The notes beneath the pieces are model-generated. The model searched no databases, was not told the DNA's origin, and saw only the letters and a program-made list of their open reading frames with translations. This document shows, piece by piece, positions 29,201 through 39,598 of a stretch of DNA of 64,000 bases. Positions within the stretch are counted from its first letter, which is position 1. Every line of letters starts with the position of its first letter. A program made the position numbers and the translations under genes. This DNA is from Blastopirellula sp. J2-11 (GTDB lineage: Bacteria > Planctomycetota > Planctomycetia > Pirellulales > Pirellulaceae), in the NCBI RefSeq assembly GCF_024584705.1, contig NZ_CP097384.1, forward strand, positions 3,100,001-3,164,000, read 5' to 3'.

Positions 29201-32200
29201 AAGCAATTTGCCTCCAGCGACAAGGTGCGTCTGGCGATCGTCGCCGACAGTGTTCCGGCGCTGACCAAGAAGCTGACGATGGCGTTGCCGCAACTGGGCA
29301 ATTCCGCTTCGCGTCAGGTGCTGGAACAGCAGGGAATCTTCTGTCGCGAACCGCTCACCACCAAACCGCGCATTGCGTTTTTGTTCCCAGGGCAAGGATC
29401 GCAGTACGAAGGAATGTTGCGTGATCTGGTCAGCCAGTCGCCGGCTGCGGCTCAAATGATGTCGGAAGCGGATGCGGCGATGCGACGGCTTGGTTATCCG
29501 ATCTTTGCAGATCTTGCCTGGAACGCGCCGACGCAGCTAGGAGCCGACGTTTGGAAAACGCAGATCGCCATGTTGTTGGCCGATTTGATCTGTCTGGCGG
29601 CCCTTTCGGAACGGGGCGTAAAACCGGATGTTGTGTTGGGACACAGCTACGGCGAATTCCCTGCTTTGTACGCTGCTGGCGTTTGGAACCTGGACGCGGT
29701 CATTCGTATGACGCGTGCGCGCTGCGATGGAATCAACGCTACTTCACTGAACAACGCCGGACTGTTGGCCACGACCGCTCCGCCAGAAGAGATCAAGAAG
29801 GTCATCGCCGCGAGCGGATGCCAAGCCTATCTGGCCAATTACAACGCTCCTGATCAGACCGTGATCGGAGGCAAATTGGCGGCGCTGGAACAATTGTCCA
29901 AAGCGCTGGCGGCTAAATCATATCCGGCGAGAATCTTGGCGGTTCCGGCTGCATTCCACACGCCGCTGATGGCCGGATCAAGCCGGATGCTGCAACAGGC
30001 GCTCGAAACGGCCGACATGCGAGCGCCGCAAACGCCGTTTATTAGCACCGTTGATAACAACCTGACGGAAGACCCCGTCCGAATCCGTCGCAACTTGGGC
30101 GTGCAACTAACGACTCCTGTCAAATATGCCCCCTTGATTGAACAACTTGCGTTGGAGACGCCGACGATTTTTGTCGAGGTTGGCCCTCAACAAACGCTGA
30201 CGAAGCTAAATCGCCGGATCCTTTCAGGCGATGCAACGGTGATTGCTTCCGACAATCCCAAGCATGGCGGCATCGAGCCCATTTTGTGCGTCGAGGCGCT
30301 GCTGGAATGCCTGGGAGTGAGAGCTCCCGTGGTCAGCACGCCGAAGCCTGTTGTCCCCGCCAAGACAGTAACAGAGACACGTGCGGCGTTTAAGGCCCCG
30401 CAACCGGCAACTGCTCCTGCTGTATCACAACCCATGACTTCTTCGACGGACCGCGCGCCAGTCAAGCCGCAGCCTGTCGCTTCCTCCCGTAGTTCGATTA
30501 GCACCAACGAGAAGAACCAGATGGACGATATTCCGCACTTTGACGCTACTGAGCGTCGTCGCGCGAAGATGCGTGGTTCTGCCCAGGCGTCGCCGCCTGC
30601 GGCATCGCCGCCGACTCCGGCTCCGGCCGCAGTCACGCCTCCCGCGCCGGCGCCGGTCGCAGCGCCAATTGTTCCGAAACCAACGTTTGCCGCCTCGCCA
30701 GCGCCTGCCGCGGTTCAGCCGCCTGCACCACAACCAGCGCCGCCGACTCCGGCCCCTGCCCCGGTTGCGCCGACGCCTGCGGCCGCTGCTGCGAGCGGTC
30801 AAAGCGAAGGGATCGACCTGGAGAAGTTCCTGGTCAACTTTGTGGTCGAGCAGACCGGCTATCCGCCGGAAGTGGTCGATCTCGACGCTGATATGGAAGC
30901 GGATCTCGGCATTGACAGCATTAAGAAGGCCCAGCTGTTTGGCGAGCTGCAGGAATATTTTGACATCAGCACGTCGGCCACCGAATTGTCGCTGGATGAT
31001 TTTCCGACGCTGCGTCACGTGATGGACTTTCTTTCAGCCAGCGGACAAGGAAGCGCCGCTTCGGCGGCTCCTGCCCCCGCGGCGCCTGCTCCGGTGGCCG
31101 CTCCGCCGCAACCGGTTGCTCCGGCAGAGCCGGTCGCTGCTTCGACCGGAACGAGCGCGGCCGAACTCGAATCGTTTCTAGTTAACTTTGTGGTGGAGCA
31201 AACCGGCTATCCGCCGGAAGTGGTCGACCTGGATGCCGATCTCGAAGCCGACTTGGGCATCGACAGCATCAAGAAGGCCCAGTTATTTGGCGAGCTGCAG
31301 GAATACTTTGACATCAGCACGTCGGCCACCGACATGTCGTTGGATGATTTTCCGACGCTGCGTCACGTCTTGAACTTCCTCTCGGCCAGTGGTCAGGCCA
31401 GCGAGAGCACGGCGGCTGCTCCGGTTGTCGCGGCGCCTGTCGCACCGTCGCCTCCGGTTTCGCCTCCTCCGTCGGCCGCGGCGCCTGCTTCGACCGGAAC
31501 GAGCGCGGCCGAACTCGAATCGTTTCTGGTTAACTTTGTGGTGGAGCAAACCGGCTATCCGCCGGAAGTGGTCGACCTGGATGCCGACCTCGAAGCCGAC
31601 TTGGGCATCGACAGCATCAAGAAGGCCCAGTTGTTTGGCGAACTGCAGGAATACTTTGACATCAGCACGTCGGCCACCGACATGTCGTTGGATGACTTCC
31701 CGACGTTGCGTCACGTCTTAAACTTCCTCTCGGGCAACGCTTCCGCCGCGACCGAGGAACCAGCATCTTTTTCCCTGGCCGCTCCGGCGCCGGCTCTGGA
31801 AACTAAAGACAACGCGCCGGCCGTAGCAAACAGCGCTGATGCTGCTGCTGCGGAACTCAATGGTAAGAATTTGGATTTTAGTGCTGCAGCGCCGCTGCCC
31901 CTCGTCGGTACGCCGTACGAAATGGGCTGGCGACACGGCAGCCAATATCGGTCAGAGATTCGTCGCGTACTCCGCACCTATGCGGAGTACGTCGGCGAGT
32001 CGATTGACGAACTCCCTGGCTCAGCTCAATCTGCTCAGGCATTGCAATTGCTGACGCCTGATCAATTGGATGAATTGCAAGGAATCGCCGACGCGATTGA
32101 GACCCCGCTCAGCAACGTCTTGGCTCATCACTTTGCAGTTGCAGAAACGCTGACCGACATGGAGCAAGCGGCCACTACCAGCGACTCTGAAGGCTCATTG

Positions 32201-35200
32201 CTGCACGCCGCACAATTTGAATCGCCAGCGATCAATCCGATGCGCGAGACGATTCAGTTAGCGATGTTTTTGCGAAAGCCGACCAGCGGCTTGTCGCACG
32301 TGGTGGTTGCTCCGATCGGCACGCGTTTGGTGTTAGGGGGAGTCAACTCCGCAGGTTTAACCTGCAGCGGCGAGAACCATTCAGTCCAAGTATTGCAAAA
32401 CGGAGTGAACCTGGAAACTGCGATTGACCTGATGTTGCAATCGTCTGCCGAAGCAGGCGATGTCGTGCTAGGTGATCTCCAGAGTGGCCGTCTGGCCAGC
32501 GTTCAGTCGAATGGGCAGCAACGGCAAGTGATCAGCGATCAGCCAACCGTTTATTGCGGCAAACGTCAAATGGCGCTAGCCGGCGATTCTTCGCTGACAG
32601 AACAAGATGTCGAGTCGTGCGAAGTCGCGAATCTGTTGCTGTCGGCTGACAGTGACGCCCTCGCCTTCTTGTTCGATTTTGGATCGGGACAGTTGTCTCT
32701 AAAGAAATCGACCACATCGCGCTCGATTGAGAATTACTCGCTACACGGACTGTTTGCGGACGCCAGCATTACCACGCCGGCAGTTCCGCAGCGACCAGCA
32801 ACGACTCCACTGACGCAGCCGAACGTTACCGCTCGTTTTGAGCTGGAAATGTGCGATTCGCTGCTCGCTCCAGACGCCGCGACGACGCCTGTTTTCAGTG
32901 GAGCTGCAATCGTGCTCGGCAATGGAGAGACAGCCGCCGCCCTGATCGAACAACTGCAACAAGCGGGCGTTACGACATATCAAATCGCCGACGCAAACGG
33001 TCTAGAGAGCGCCGTCGCCCAGATCGAAGCGATCTGCGCCGCAGGCCCGGCGCCACATCTGTTCATTACAACGGCTCGCGATGATCGCGCGAATATGCGG
33101 TTCGCTGTCGAGTCGACCTGGAACGCTCAACAACAATCGGCTATGGAAACGCCGCTGTTCGTCTGCCAGAAATGGCTGTCGTTGGCGGATGCTGGTGGAT
33201 GGCTGGAGAATACGACCGTAGTTGCAGTGACCGCGCTCGGCGGTGACTTCGGCTTCAGCCGTGGAGCGACGGCGGTTCAGGGAGGCGCTTTGACCGGATT
33301 GATGAAAGCGATTTTCATCGAATACACCGTGATGCGCGGCGGCAAAGGCCCACGCGTGAAAGCGTTCGATACGTCCTCGCAAGAATCACCGCGTCAGATC
33401 GCGAACAACATCTTTGCCGAGCTCGCCTCTGGCAATCAAGATTACGAAGTTTCCTATACCGACGGCGTGCGACGGGTGCCGTTTGCAATGGATCGACCCG
33501 CTGCGACCAAGTCGGCGGCGGAACTGCCGCAAGGCGTTTGGGTTGTTACGGGCGGCGCTCGCGGAATCACGGCCGCATGTGCGTTGGAATTAGGGAAACG
33601 TTACGGCCTGAAGCTCCATTTGATTGGTTCCAGCGAATTGCCGGCGATTGATCCCGCCTGGCGCCAGCTGGATGAAGCGGGTCTGCAAAAGTTGAAGGCC
33701 GAAACGATGATCGCCGCTCGCAAAGCGGGCCAACAAGCGCCGCAAGCGTGGGAACGCGTGCAGAAAAGCTTGGAGATCGACAAGTCGTTACGAGCGTTCG
33801 TCGATAGCGGCGTTTCGGCCACGTACCACGCGTGCGATGTTTCGGATCGCGCCGCGTTGGCGGTCGTGTTGGAAGAAATTCGCCGTGTCGATGGCCCGAT
33901 TTCCGGCATTTTGCATGGCGCCGGCATCGACAAATCGTGCCGGATGGAAAAGAAACGTCGCGAGGTCGTTCAGGCGACAATCGGCGTCAAAGATGGCGGC
34001 ATCGTTCATCTGGCGGCGCTGACCGAGCGGGATCCGATCCGACATTTTATCGGTTTCGGTTCGATCGCTGGTCGACTCGGCAGCTTTGGTCAAGCCGACT
34101 ATTGTCTGGCGAGCGATTTGCTCTGCAAACTGATGAGCGCCTATCGTCGCACGCGTCCGTGGGTTCGAGCAGTCGGCTTCCACTGGCACGGCTGGGATGA
34201 AGTCGGCATGGCGGCTCGCCCCGAAACGAAAAACGTTTTGAACGATAAGAGCGCCTTAAAACTGATGCCGCTAGCGGAAGGCGTGGGGCACTTGATTCGC
34301 GAAATCGAGACCGATGTCCCGCGCGGCGAAATTCTGATCACCGAGCGGCGTCATTGGCAACGTTTTGCGGACGGTTTGGGGATTTTGGCCCAAAGTCGTG
34401 CCGAAGCGAGTCCGACGGCGACTCCAGCAGAGCCGACCGAAACCGCTTCGACCGAGCCGCTTGGCCCGGCGGACGCAGCGGTGGATCTGCGAACCGAGCG
34501 CTGCGAGTTGAAACTGATCGATTCGCCGCTTGCTGCGGGAACTCCGACCGCGCCGACGTTTGACGCGCCGGTTTGGATCTTGGGCGAAAACGCGGATGCG
34601 GTGGAACTAGAGCAACGACTGCAACAAGCGGGCGTCGAGGTCTATCGGTTTGGCGCACGCGCCGACTTGGACGAAACGCTGGCTTGGCTTGACTCGCTGC
34701 ATCCTGAGAAGCCGGCGAAGCGGCTCTTTTTAATGACCAGTCGTGATGTGTTGTCGGCCGACTCGCTGTCAGCCGCCGAGATTGATCGTCGTCGTCACGA
34801 AGGAATCATCGCGCCCTACTTCATCGCCCAAAATTGGTACAAGCGGCTTCTAAAATTTCCCCAAGCAGGAACCGGCGATCTGGTCGCTGCAACTTCACTG
34901 GGGGGAGACTTTGGCTTTGAGTCGACAGTGCAAACCCCTGATGGGGGTGGCGTCGCCGGCTTTATGAAGTCGCTGCACATTGAAGACTCGCGACTTGATC
35001 ATCGTGTTGCCCGCTGCAAAGTGATTGACGCTCCGGTCGAGGAATCGCCTGCAAACCTGTTTGACGCAATGATGCGTGAACTTGCCGCCGCTCAGCCCGA
35101 AGTCGAAGTGAGCTGGAGCCGCGGCGTTCGCCGTGTGATTCGGCCGATTGGAACCCCGCTGGAACTTGGACCGGCCGCGAACATTCCGCGTGGCGGAACT

Positions 35201-36949
35201 TGGGTCGTGACCGGCGGTGCTCGCGGGATTACGGCGATCGCCGCGCGCGAGTTGGCGGCTCGCTACGGTTGGAAGTTACATCTACTGGGCAAGAGTCCGG
35301 CGCCGCTGGTCGACGCCGCCTGGCGCACCTTTGACGAAGAACAGCTTAAAACCTACAAAACGCAGATTGCTCGAGAAGCGGTCGCCGCCGGCGGTTCGCC
35401 GGGGCAGGCATGGGATCGCGTTTTGAAAGACTGCGAGATCTTCAACAACCTGCAGCGGTTTGCGGATGCCGGCGTTCAGGCGACCTATCATCAATGCGAC
35501 GTTACTGATCGCGATGCAGTCGCAACGGTTTTGGAAGAAATTCGTCGCGTCGACGGTCCGATCAACGGACTGATGCATGGCGCCGGTTTAATTGAGCCGG
35601 GGCGTTTTGATCACAAACGTCGCCCATTTGTCGAAAAACTGATTCGCGCTAAGTTTGACGGGCTGCTCCATTTGTTCGCGCTTACGCAGCAGGATCCGTT
35701 GACGCATTGCATCGGGTTCGGCTCGATCAGCGGTCGATTTGGTGGGAACGGACTGAGCGACTACGCGGCCGGCAACGACTCGATGTCGAAGGCGCTCGAC
35801 TGGTTTCGCTCGGCGCGTCCTGATTGCACGACGCTCTGCATCCACTGGGAATCGTGGGAAGGCGCCGGCATCGCGACGCTGTCTCGATTTGCGTGGGGAC
35901 CGCGATCAGTGATGAAGATGAAATATATGCTGCCGGAAGAAGGAGTTCGGCGGATGGAGGAAGAAATGGCCGGCGGCGGATTGAAAGCGGAGACGCTCTA
36001 TACGTTCGGCGACTTCTACCCGATGTTCTATCCGAACGAACAATTCCCGTTGGGCGAGTTCCAGCCCCGATCTGGCGATGCGGTCGATAGTTCGTTTCCA
36101 CTGGTCGCGACTTCGCGCACCGAGGGAGATGAGTTGGTTGGCGACGTGCCGCTCGACCCGGTGAGTGATCCCTTCTTGTCGTTGCATCGACTGCGCGGCA
36201 AACCGTTGATGCCGGTTGTCGTGACGTTGGAAGCGCTGCGAGAAGCGGCCGAGTTGGCTTCCGGCAAAAAGGTAGTCGCCTTCTGTGACGTCGACATGAT
36301 TGACGGCCTGGCGTTTCATACCGACAACGCAGCAACTGCCCAGGCGCGAGCCAAGCTGGTTGGCGACCATGTCGCCGAGTGCCGCTGGACCTGCGATTTC
36401 CGGAATCGAACCGGCGGATTGATTCAAAAAGACCGCCTTTACTTGCAAGCAAACATCGAACTGGCCGATGCGCCAGTTGCGATCACAGCCGAACTGCCGC
36501 CGTTTCCGAGCGAGTGGAGCGCTGTGACGTATCCCGAGGATAGCGCCATCTATCATGGCGCTCCATTCCGCTGCTTGAAGGCGCTCAGTTGCGACGCCGC
36601 GAGCGGTTGGGGACATATCGTCGCGCAGCCTTTGGCCGATTTGACGAAACCCGAACGCGTGGATGGATGGCGCATTCCTTCCTGCGTGCTCGATTCGGCC
36701 CTGTATGCGTGCGGCTGTCAGTTATACCTGCATAGCGAGGGAGCGGTTTCACTGCCCCGGAAGATCGAGCGATTGGAGATTGGTCGGCTGCCGAGCGATG
36801 GCGAAAACTGCTACGTCTATTTTGTATGTCGTGACGTGGCCGAAAAATCGGCGCTCTATGATCTGACTCTGTTTGGTGAAAACGGAGACGTGATCTTCAA
36901 AGCGATTGGCTATCAGAAAGTGATTCTTGGCCGAGGAGGAGTCGCATGA
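26219..36949 (+). CDS. Giant iterative type I polyketide/PUFA-type synthase (KS-CLF-AT-ACP3-C45like-KR-KR-DH)
   Basis: A 3576-residue megasynthase. Domains in order: KS (8-470) with nucleophile C217 in NSACASS, His in ECHATAT and His in ANIGHA; a KS-like domain (490-930) in which the cysteine position is T695 (IDSGTTSG) and the first His is lost, as in a chain-length-factor; AT (1050-1360) with S1143 in GHSYGEF and the HTP histidine; a Pro/Ala linker; three ACPs with phosphopantetheine serines S1567, S1683 and S1799 in GIDSIKKAQ; a degenerate C45-like domain (about 1890-2180); KR1 (2440-2740, VTGGARGIT, Tyr in GQADY); KR2 (2993-3270, Tyr in GLSDY); and a DH (about 3300-3570) with [10 protein letters not shown] and LDSALYAC. 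The tandem ACPs and the IDSIK motif are PUFA-synthase traits. No enoyl reductase or thioesterase domain is present; separate genes downstream supply reduction and release. Confidence 0.93.
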   Translation: MTISTDRTDIPVAIVGMACRLPGAANLNEYWQLISEGRSAVGEVPADRLNREIYYHPDKGVRGKTYSTKAAVLADRTFHRDRCPLPQELIDSVDNTHLLMTETAAEAFRHAGYDPFQLKDRNCSVFIGHAQGSSRLGELTFRTYVDEAVALLEETPEFQHLAPQERQAVEQQLLQELMADIPDGAEGFRYLNCNMVAGTVAKAFGLNGSWLALNSACASSLHAMLMGARALQRGRADMVVVGGASDCKSDSLVLFSNAQTLTKDDSRPFDSGADGLIMSEGYVALVMKTLDRAIADGDQIQAVVRGLGVATDGRGKSLWAPRKEGQMRAMRRAYRSGVDVSRLQYLECHATATQLGDATELETLREVLEPNFPTGKKIPITSAKANIGHALEAAGVAGMIKTILCMQHQQFPAAINIKQLNTKVPWDESPFFVPMQPAPWGAPADGGPRCAAVNAFGIGGLNMHVVIDEYVGQTAEQITGGPRPVAETADDRAIAIIGLGCIAPGAAEINAFWESLQQGTDPKTEPTADRWSPLARKKAADKGMQVLGGFITDYAYDWRKHKVPPKQVLEADPLQFMFLDASEQALADAGYDRESIQRELCGVVIGTEFGGDFGDQLEMGLRLPEMQAKLTTLLQTRGLAAEKIEAINQDFAKVLLKKWPALVDETGSFTSSTLASRISKTLDLNGGAVAIDSGTTSGMSGIALCIDSLLSGDNDMMICAAGQRRMGITMFDGLRESGLLHCDAAPKNVLDAGYNGVVPSEGAAVVVLKRLSDAKRDDDRIRAVIRGLGVATHDSPAEAMRLAVERASTMADIAPSEIQFVDIETDENNSSVSQSLSTLAHEHTSPDRKQPLHLTSGTAQFGHMGGGSSLITVLKAALESQHHEVSAARELQQPTAAFNGSTASVQTATVNVKLNGRGLGAVATWSKGQAFYLILDDGSVAPPKPVAQTDTPTTAEQVQAARIVRFGAASLAELKSMVNVALTEADQAFHQAETKQFASSDKVRLAIVADSVPALTKKLTMALPQLGNSASRQVLEQQGIFCREPLTTKPRIAFLFPGQGSQYEGMLRDLVSQSPAAAQMMSEADAAMRRLGYPIFADLAWNAPTQLGADVWKTQIAMLLADLICLAALSERGVKPDVVLGHSYGEFPALYAAGVWNLDAVIRMTRARCDGINATSLNNAGLLATTAPPEEIKKVIAASGCQAYLANYNAPDQTVIGGKLAALEQLSKALAAKSYPARILAVPAAFHTPLMAGSSRMLQQALETADMRAPQTPFISTVDNNLTEDPVRIRRNLGVQLTTPVKYAPLIEQLALETPTIFVEVGPQQTLTKLNRRILSGDATVIASDNPKHGGIEPILCVEALLECLGVRAPVVSTPKPVVPAKTVTETRAAFKAPQPATAPAVSQPMTSSTDRAPVKPQPVASSRSSISTNEKNQMDDIPHFDATERRRAKMRGSAQASPPAASPPTPAPAAVTPPAPAPVAAPIVPKPTFAASPAPAAVQPPAPQPAPPTPAPAPVAPTPAAAAASGQSEGIDLEKFLVNFVVEQTGYPPEVVDLDADMEADLGIDSIKKAQLFGELQEYFDISTSATELSLDDFPTLRHVMDFLSASGQGSAASAAPAPAAPAPVAAPPQPVAPAEPVAASTGTSAAELESFLVNFVVEQTGYPPEVVDLDADLEADLGIDSIKKAQLFGELQEYFDISTSATDMSLDDFPTLRHVLNFLSASGQASESTAAAPVVAAPVAPSPPVSPPPSAAAPASTGTSAAELESFLVNFVVEQTGYPPEVVDLDADLEADLGIDSIKKAQLFGELQEYFDISTSATDMSLDDFPTLRHVLNFLSGNASAATEEPASFSLAAPAPALETKDNAPAVANSADAAAAELNGKNLDFSAAAPLPLVGTPYEMGWRHGSQYRSEIRRVLRTYAEYVGESIDELPGSAQSAQALQLLTPDQLDELQGIADAIETPLSNVLAHHFAVAETLTDMEQAATTSDSEGSLLHAAQFESPAINPMRETIQLAMFLRKPTSGLSHVVVAPIGTRLVLGGVNSAGLTCSGENHSVQVLQNGVNLETAIDLMLQSSAEAGDVVLGDLQSGRLASVQSNGQQRQVISDQPTVYCGKRQMALAGDSSLTEQDVESCEVANLLLSADSDALAFLFDFGSGQLSLKKSTTSRSIENYSLHGLFADASITTPAVPQRPATTPLTQPNVTARFELEMCDSLLAPDAATTPVFSGAAIVLGNGETAAALIEQLQQAGVTTYQIADANGLESAVAQIEAICAAGPAPHLFITTARDDRANMRFAVESTWNAQQQSAMETPLFVCQKWLSLADAGGWLENTTVVAVTALGGDFGFSRGATAVQGGALTGLMKAIFIEYTVMRGGKGPRVKAFDTSSQESPRQIANNIFAELASGNQDYEVSYTDGVRRVPFAMDRPAATKSAAELPQGVWVVTGGARGITAACALELGKRYGLKLHLIGSSELPAIDPAWRQLDEAGLQKLKAETMIAARKAGQQAPQAWERVQKSLEIDKSLRAFVDSGVSATYHACDVSDRAALAVVLEEIRRVDGPISGILHGAGIDKSCRMEKKRREVVQATIGVKDGGIVHLAALTERDPIRHFIGFGSIAGRLGSFGQADYCLASDLLCKLMSAYRRTRPWVRAVGFHWHGWDEVGMAARPETKNVLNDKSALKLMPLAEGVGHLIREIETDVPRGEILITERRHWQRFADGLGILAQSRAEASPTATPAEPTETASTEPLGPADAAVDLRTERCELKLIDSPLAAGTPTAPTFDAPVWILGENADAVELEQRLQQAGVEVYRFGARADLDETLAWLDSLHPEKPAKRLFLMTSRDVLSADSLSAAEIDRRRHEGIIAPYFIAQNWYKRLLKFPQAGTGDLVAATSLGGDFGFESTVQTPDGGGVAGFMKSLHIEDSRLDHRVARCKVIDAPVEESPANLFDAMMRELAAAQPEVEVSWSRGVRRVIRPIGTPLELGPAANIPRGGTWVVTGGARGITAIAARELAARYGWKLHLLGKSPAPLVDAAWRTFDEEQLKTYKTQIAREAVAAGGSPGQAWDRVLKDCEIFNNLQRFADAGVQATYHQCDVTDRDAVATVLEEIRRVDGPINGLMHGAGLIEPGRFDHKRRPFVEKLIRAKFDGLLHLFALTQQDPLTHCIGFGSISGRFGGNGLSDYAAGNDSMSKALDWFRSARPDCTTLCIHWESWEGAGIATLSRFAWGPRSVMKMKYMLPEEGVRRMEEEMAGGGLKAETLYTFGDFYPMFYPNEQFPLGEFQPRSGDAVDSSFPLVATSRTEGDELVGDVPLDPVSDPFLSLHRLRGKPLMPVVVTLEALREAAELASGKKVVAFCDVDMIDGLAFHTDNAATAQARAKLVGDHVAECRWTCDFRNRTGGLIQKDRLYLQANIELADAPVAITAELPPFPSEWSAVTYPEDSAIYHGAPFRCLKALSCDAASGWGHIVAQPLADLTKPERVDGWRIPSCVLDSALYACGCQLYLHSEGAVSLPRKIERLEIGRLPSDGENCYVYFVCRDVAEKSALYDLTLFGENGDVIFKAIGYQKVILGRGGVA
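31141..31733 (+). repeat. Two near-identical tandem ACP-coding repeats
   Basis: Bases 31141-31385 and 31489-31733 (245 bp each, offset 348 bp) encode ACP2 and ACP3 of the synthase. I count eight differences between the copies, all synonymous, so the encoded ACP segments are identical. ACP1, 348 bp upstream, is clearly more diverged in DNA. The pattern points to recent duplication or ongoing gene conversion with selection on the protein. Confidence 0.9.
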
Positions 36950-37647
36950 TTACCTCGCCGACTTGGATCGTTCGATATGTCGCAGATACGCGTCGATTGC
37001 CAATCGACGCGCAAGACGCTTGGCTAAGCGCCGCAGAGGAAGCCGAACTGGCTTTTTTTGCGCACGAAGATCGCCGTCGACAATGGTTGCGAGCGCGCTG
37101 GATCGCCAAGCGTTTGATTGCTCTGTCGAGTGATTCCACCGATTTACGGCGGGTTGAAATTTTGTCCCGCTCGACCAGCGGCTTGGGGGTAGCGCCGCAA
37201 GTTTTTGTGGATGGAAAACCGACCCAATACCGCATTTCGTTGTCTCATACCGGCAGCGCCGTGTTGGTAGGGATGACGACCGATGCGACGTCGATCGGCG
37301 TTGATTTGGCTTGGGACGTTCCGCAAGACAGGCATTTTTCGAGCGCTTGGTTTAGCGAGCGTGAACAAGCCTGGCTTGCCGAACGCCCGGGGTCGGCTTC
37401 CCTGCTATGGGGATTGAAGGAAGCGATTTTCAAATCACAGGGAGACAGCCAGACCTGGAACCCGCGAGGCGTAGAAATCGAATCGTATGGCGAGCATGAG
37501 GTTCGCTGTTCTTTGTTTGGACGCCGACTAGCGCCCCTTTCGACGTGGATTCGCACGTCTAGCCGGGGAACTGCGACGGCAGTCTGGCAAGCGAAAACTC
37601 AGGATGCTCCAGTCACCGTCCGGCAGGAGTTTTCCTCATGTTTGTAA
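36946..37647 (+). CDS. 4'-phosphopantetheinyl transferase (Sfp-like)
   Basis: A 233-residue PPTase that would attach the phosphopantetheine arm from CoA to the three ACPs of the preceding synthase. The conserved motifs are present: RISLSHTGSAVLVG, IGVDLAWD (the magnesium-binding GVD-x-E/D region, here with Asp) and WGLKEAIFK (W-x2-KEA-x2-K). Length and two-fold pseudo-symmetry fit the Sfp/EntD class rather than the short AcpS class. It starts inside the synthase stop codon (ATGA), so translation is coupled, and its end overlaps the next gene by ten bases. Confidence 0.92.
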   Translation: MITSPTWIVRYVADTRRLPIDAQDAWLSAAEEAELAFFAHEDRRRQWLRARWIAKRLIALSSDSTDLRRVEILSRSTSGLGVAPQVFVDGKPTQYRISLSHTGSAVLVGMTTDATSIGVDLAWDVPQDRHFSSAWFSEREQAWLAERPGSASLLWGLKEAIFKSQGDSQTWNPRGVEIESYGEHEVRCSLFGRRLAPLSTWIRTSSRGTATAVWQAKTQDAPVTVRQEFSSCL

Positions 37648-38801
37648 GCAAAGAACATCATCCGCAGGTTCTGCCGCGCGAGTCTTATTTTGATCCGGCG
37701 ATCTACCAAAAGGAGATCGACACGATCTTGTTGCCGGCATGGCATTGCGTTGCAGTGATGAGCGAATTGCCTCGCAACGGATCGTTTGTGACGCTCGACT
37801 TGTTTCAACGCCCGATTATTCTGTGGCGTAACGAAGATGAAGTCAGCGCTTTCCTGAACGTATGCTCGCATCGCTATGCGAAACTGACTTGCAAATCGTG
37901 TGGGATCGCTGAGCGTTTGCATTGCCAATATCACGGTTGGGAATATGACGAAACAGGCAACGTCCGAAAAATCCCGGACGCGAAAACATTTCGCCCACTC
38001 GCGCAAGGAATGCTAGGACTAAAGCGATTTCGCGTCGAACGCTGCGGCGAACTCGTGTTCATCAACTTGTCGGAAGATGGGCCGAGCTTGCAGGAGTTTT
38101 TAGGAGACAAGTTTCAACTGTATGAATCCTGGTTTTCGCCGGAGATGCATACGGCGATCGTGATGACGCGCAAGATCAACGCGAATTGGAAGTGCCTGGT
38201 CGAAAATGCACTGGAAAGTTATCACACGACTGAGGTTCATCCCAAAACCTTCGGCGAGGCGCCGGACGAGAAAGATTGCACGCATCAGCTGAACGACACC
38301 TGGACATCGCTGTTTGTCGATTACAGCGAGGAACGCTCGTTTCGGGCGACGCTCGATCAGATCGGACATTGGCTGGTGGGACGCCAGCGAGATTCATCCT
38401 ACGAACATATTTTGCATTACCCCAACGTCATGATCGCGCGATTGTCGCTCTATCGTTGGGTCGAATGCGTGATCCCCGTATCGCCGGATCAGTCGTTGTC
38501 GGTGGTCCGTTTGATGTGCCATATCGGCGAAAAAGGACAACTGCGGCGATTGTGGAATCGCAGCTTTATCAGCAAATGGGCCAATGATTTTTTGACCCAG
38601 GTGGGCTCAGAAGACGCTGGAATCTTACCGCACATTCAAGCCGGATTAGCGGCGGCCGATCAGCCGACCGGCGGTTTGATTTCAACACGTGAAGAACGCA
38701 TTTTTCATTTTCAGAACTACATCGAGCGTGCGAGCCAAACGCCAGGTTCGGACGATGCGAACGAAGTACTTCCAATTCGATTTTCAGGAAACGCAACATG
38801 A
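37638..38801 (+). CDS. Rieske-type non-heme iron oxygenase, large subunit
   Basis: A 387-residue aromatic-ring-hydroxylating-oxygenase-like protein. The Rieske [2Fe-2S] ligands are CSH (in VCSHRYAKL) and, 17 residues later, CQYH. The catalytic iron site reads ENALESYHTTEVH, giving two histidines, with Glu where most ring hydroxylases have the bridging Asp; that variant occurs in choline- and carnitine-type monooxygenases. These relatives act on aliphatic substrates, so hydroxylation or desaturation of the lipid chain or head group is more likely than ring attack. No ferredoxin or reductase gene lies in the operon, so electrons must come from elsewhere. It overlaps the PPTase end by ten bases and the next gene by four (ATGA). 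Confidence 0.88.
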   Translation: MFVSKEHHPQVLPRESYFDPAIYQKEIDTILLPAWHCVAVMSELPRNGSFVTLDLFQRPIILWRNEDEVSAFLNVCSHRYAKLTCKSCGIAERLHCQYHGWEYDETGNVRKIPDAKTFRPLAQGMLGLKRFRVERCGELVFINLSEDGPSLQEFLGDKFQLYESWFSPEMHTAIVMTRKINANWKCLVENALESYHTTEVHPKTFGEAPDEKDCTHQLNDTWTSLFVDYSEERSFRATLDQIGHWLVGRQRDSSYEHILHYPNVMIARLSLYRWVECVIPVSPDQSLSVVRLMCHIGEKGQLRRLWNRSFISKWANDFLTQVGSEDAGILPHIQAGLAAADQPTGGLISTREERIFHFQNYIERASQTPGSDDANEVLPIRFSGNAT

Positions 38802-39562
38802 TTAACCTCTCCGGACGTATCGCTTTGGTTACCGGGAGTTCGCGCGGAATGGGGCGCGCTTCCGCATTGCGACTTGCCGAAGCAGGCTGCGACGTCATCG
38901 TCAACTATGTCACGTCACGCACCGCCGCTATGGAAACGGCGAAGGAAATTCGCGCGATGGGACGACGGTCGTTTGTCGTCAAAGCGGATGTGAGCAAAAA
39001 AGATGATGTCGAATCGATGATGGAGTACATCGGCGAACATATTCAACAACTAGACATTATCGTCAGCAATGCGGCGACCGGCGGATTTCGTCCGTTGATG
39101 GCGGCGAACGAAAAACACTTTGAAAACACGTATCACACCAACGTGCTGGCGATGCTGTTCCTCGTGCAGGCCGGTTTGCCGTTGCTCGAAAAAAGCAAGG
39201 GCCGCGCGAAAGTGATCGGCATCAGCAGCCATGGCTCAGACATGGCGTTGCCATGGTACGGGCTGATCGGCAGCTCGAAAGCGGCGCTGGAAAGCTTGGC
39301 GCGCCATCTCACCTTGGAAGTCGGTGACAAAGGGGTGAACGTCAATATCATCAAATCGGGCCTGGTAGAAACCGATTCGACCAAACGCCTGCCAGGCGCC
39401 GGCGAGATGTTCGATCATCGTAAAGACAAAACGATGATGGGCGACCGAATGCTGAGCATCGAAGACATCGCGGATGCGGTCCTGTTTTTGGCCTCACCGT
39501 TGTCGGATCTCGTTCAAGGCGAGACGCTCGTCGTCGACGGCGGCGCTGCGGTACACGTGTAG
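38798..39562 (+). CDS. SDR-family enoyl-ACP reductase, FabL-like
   Basis: A 254-residue short-chain dehydrogenase. The cofactor motif is VTGSSRGMGRASALRLAEAG, followed by VSNAATGGFRP and the catalytic pair Y-x6-K in WYGLIGSSKAALESLARHL; the C-terminus is LVVDGGAAVHV. The SSRG turn, the SNAA(T/S)G stretch and the VDGG ending are closer to the NADPH enoyl reductase FabL than to FabG. The synthase has two ketoreductase domains and a dehydratase but no enoyl reductase, so this protein may fill that gap; a ketoreductase or alcohol dehydrogenase role cannot be excluded. ATGA overlap with the Rieske gene; 36 bases to the next start. Confidence 0.85.
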   Translation: MINLSGRIALVTGSSRGMGRASALRLAEAGCDVIVNYVTSRTAAMETAKEIRAMGRRSFVVKADVSKKDDVESMMEYIGEHIQQLDIIVSNAATGGFRPLMAANEKHFENTYHTNVLAMLFLVQAGLPLLEKSKGRAKVIGISSHGSDMALPWYGLIGSSKAALESLARHLTLEVGDKGVNVNIIKSGLVETDSTKRLPGAGEMFDHRKDKTMMGDRMLSIEDIADAVLFLASPLSDLVQGETLVVDGGAAVHV

Positions 39563-39598
39563 TCGATCAAGACGTAATTGCAAGGCAATATTTTCCGT

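Noticed and set aside
30425-31018. Minus-strand ORF of 197 codons rich in Arg/Gly
   Set aside because: It is a shadow of the Pro/Ala linker and ACP1 of the synthase; the low-complexity composition comes from the GC-rich linker codons.
31141-31733. Direct repeats that might suggest a CRISPR or insertion
   Set aside because: The repeats are 245 bp long and code for ACP domains in frame; there are no short palindromic repeats with spacers.
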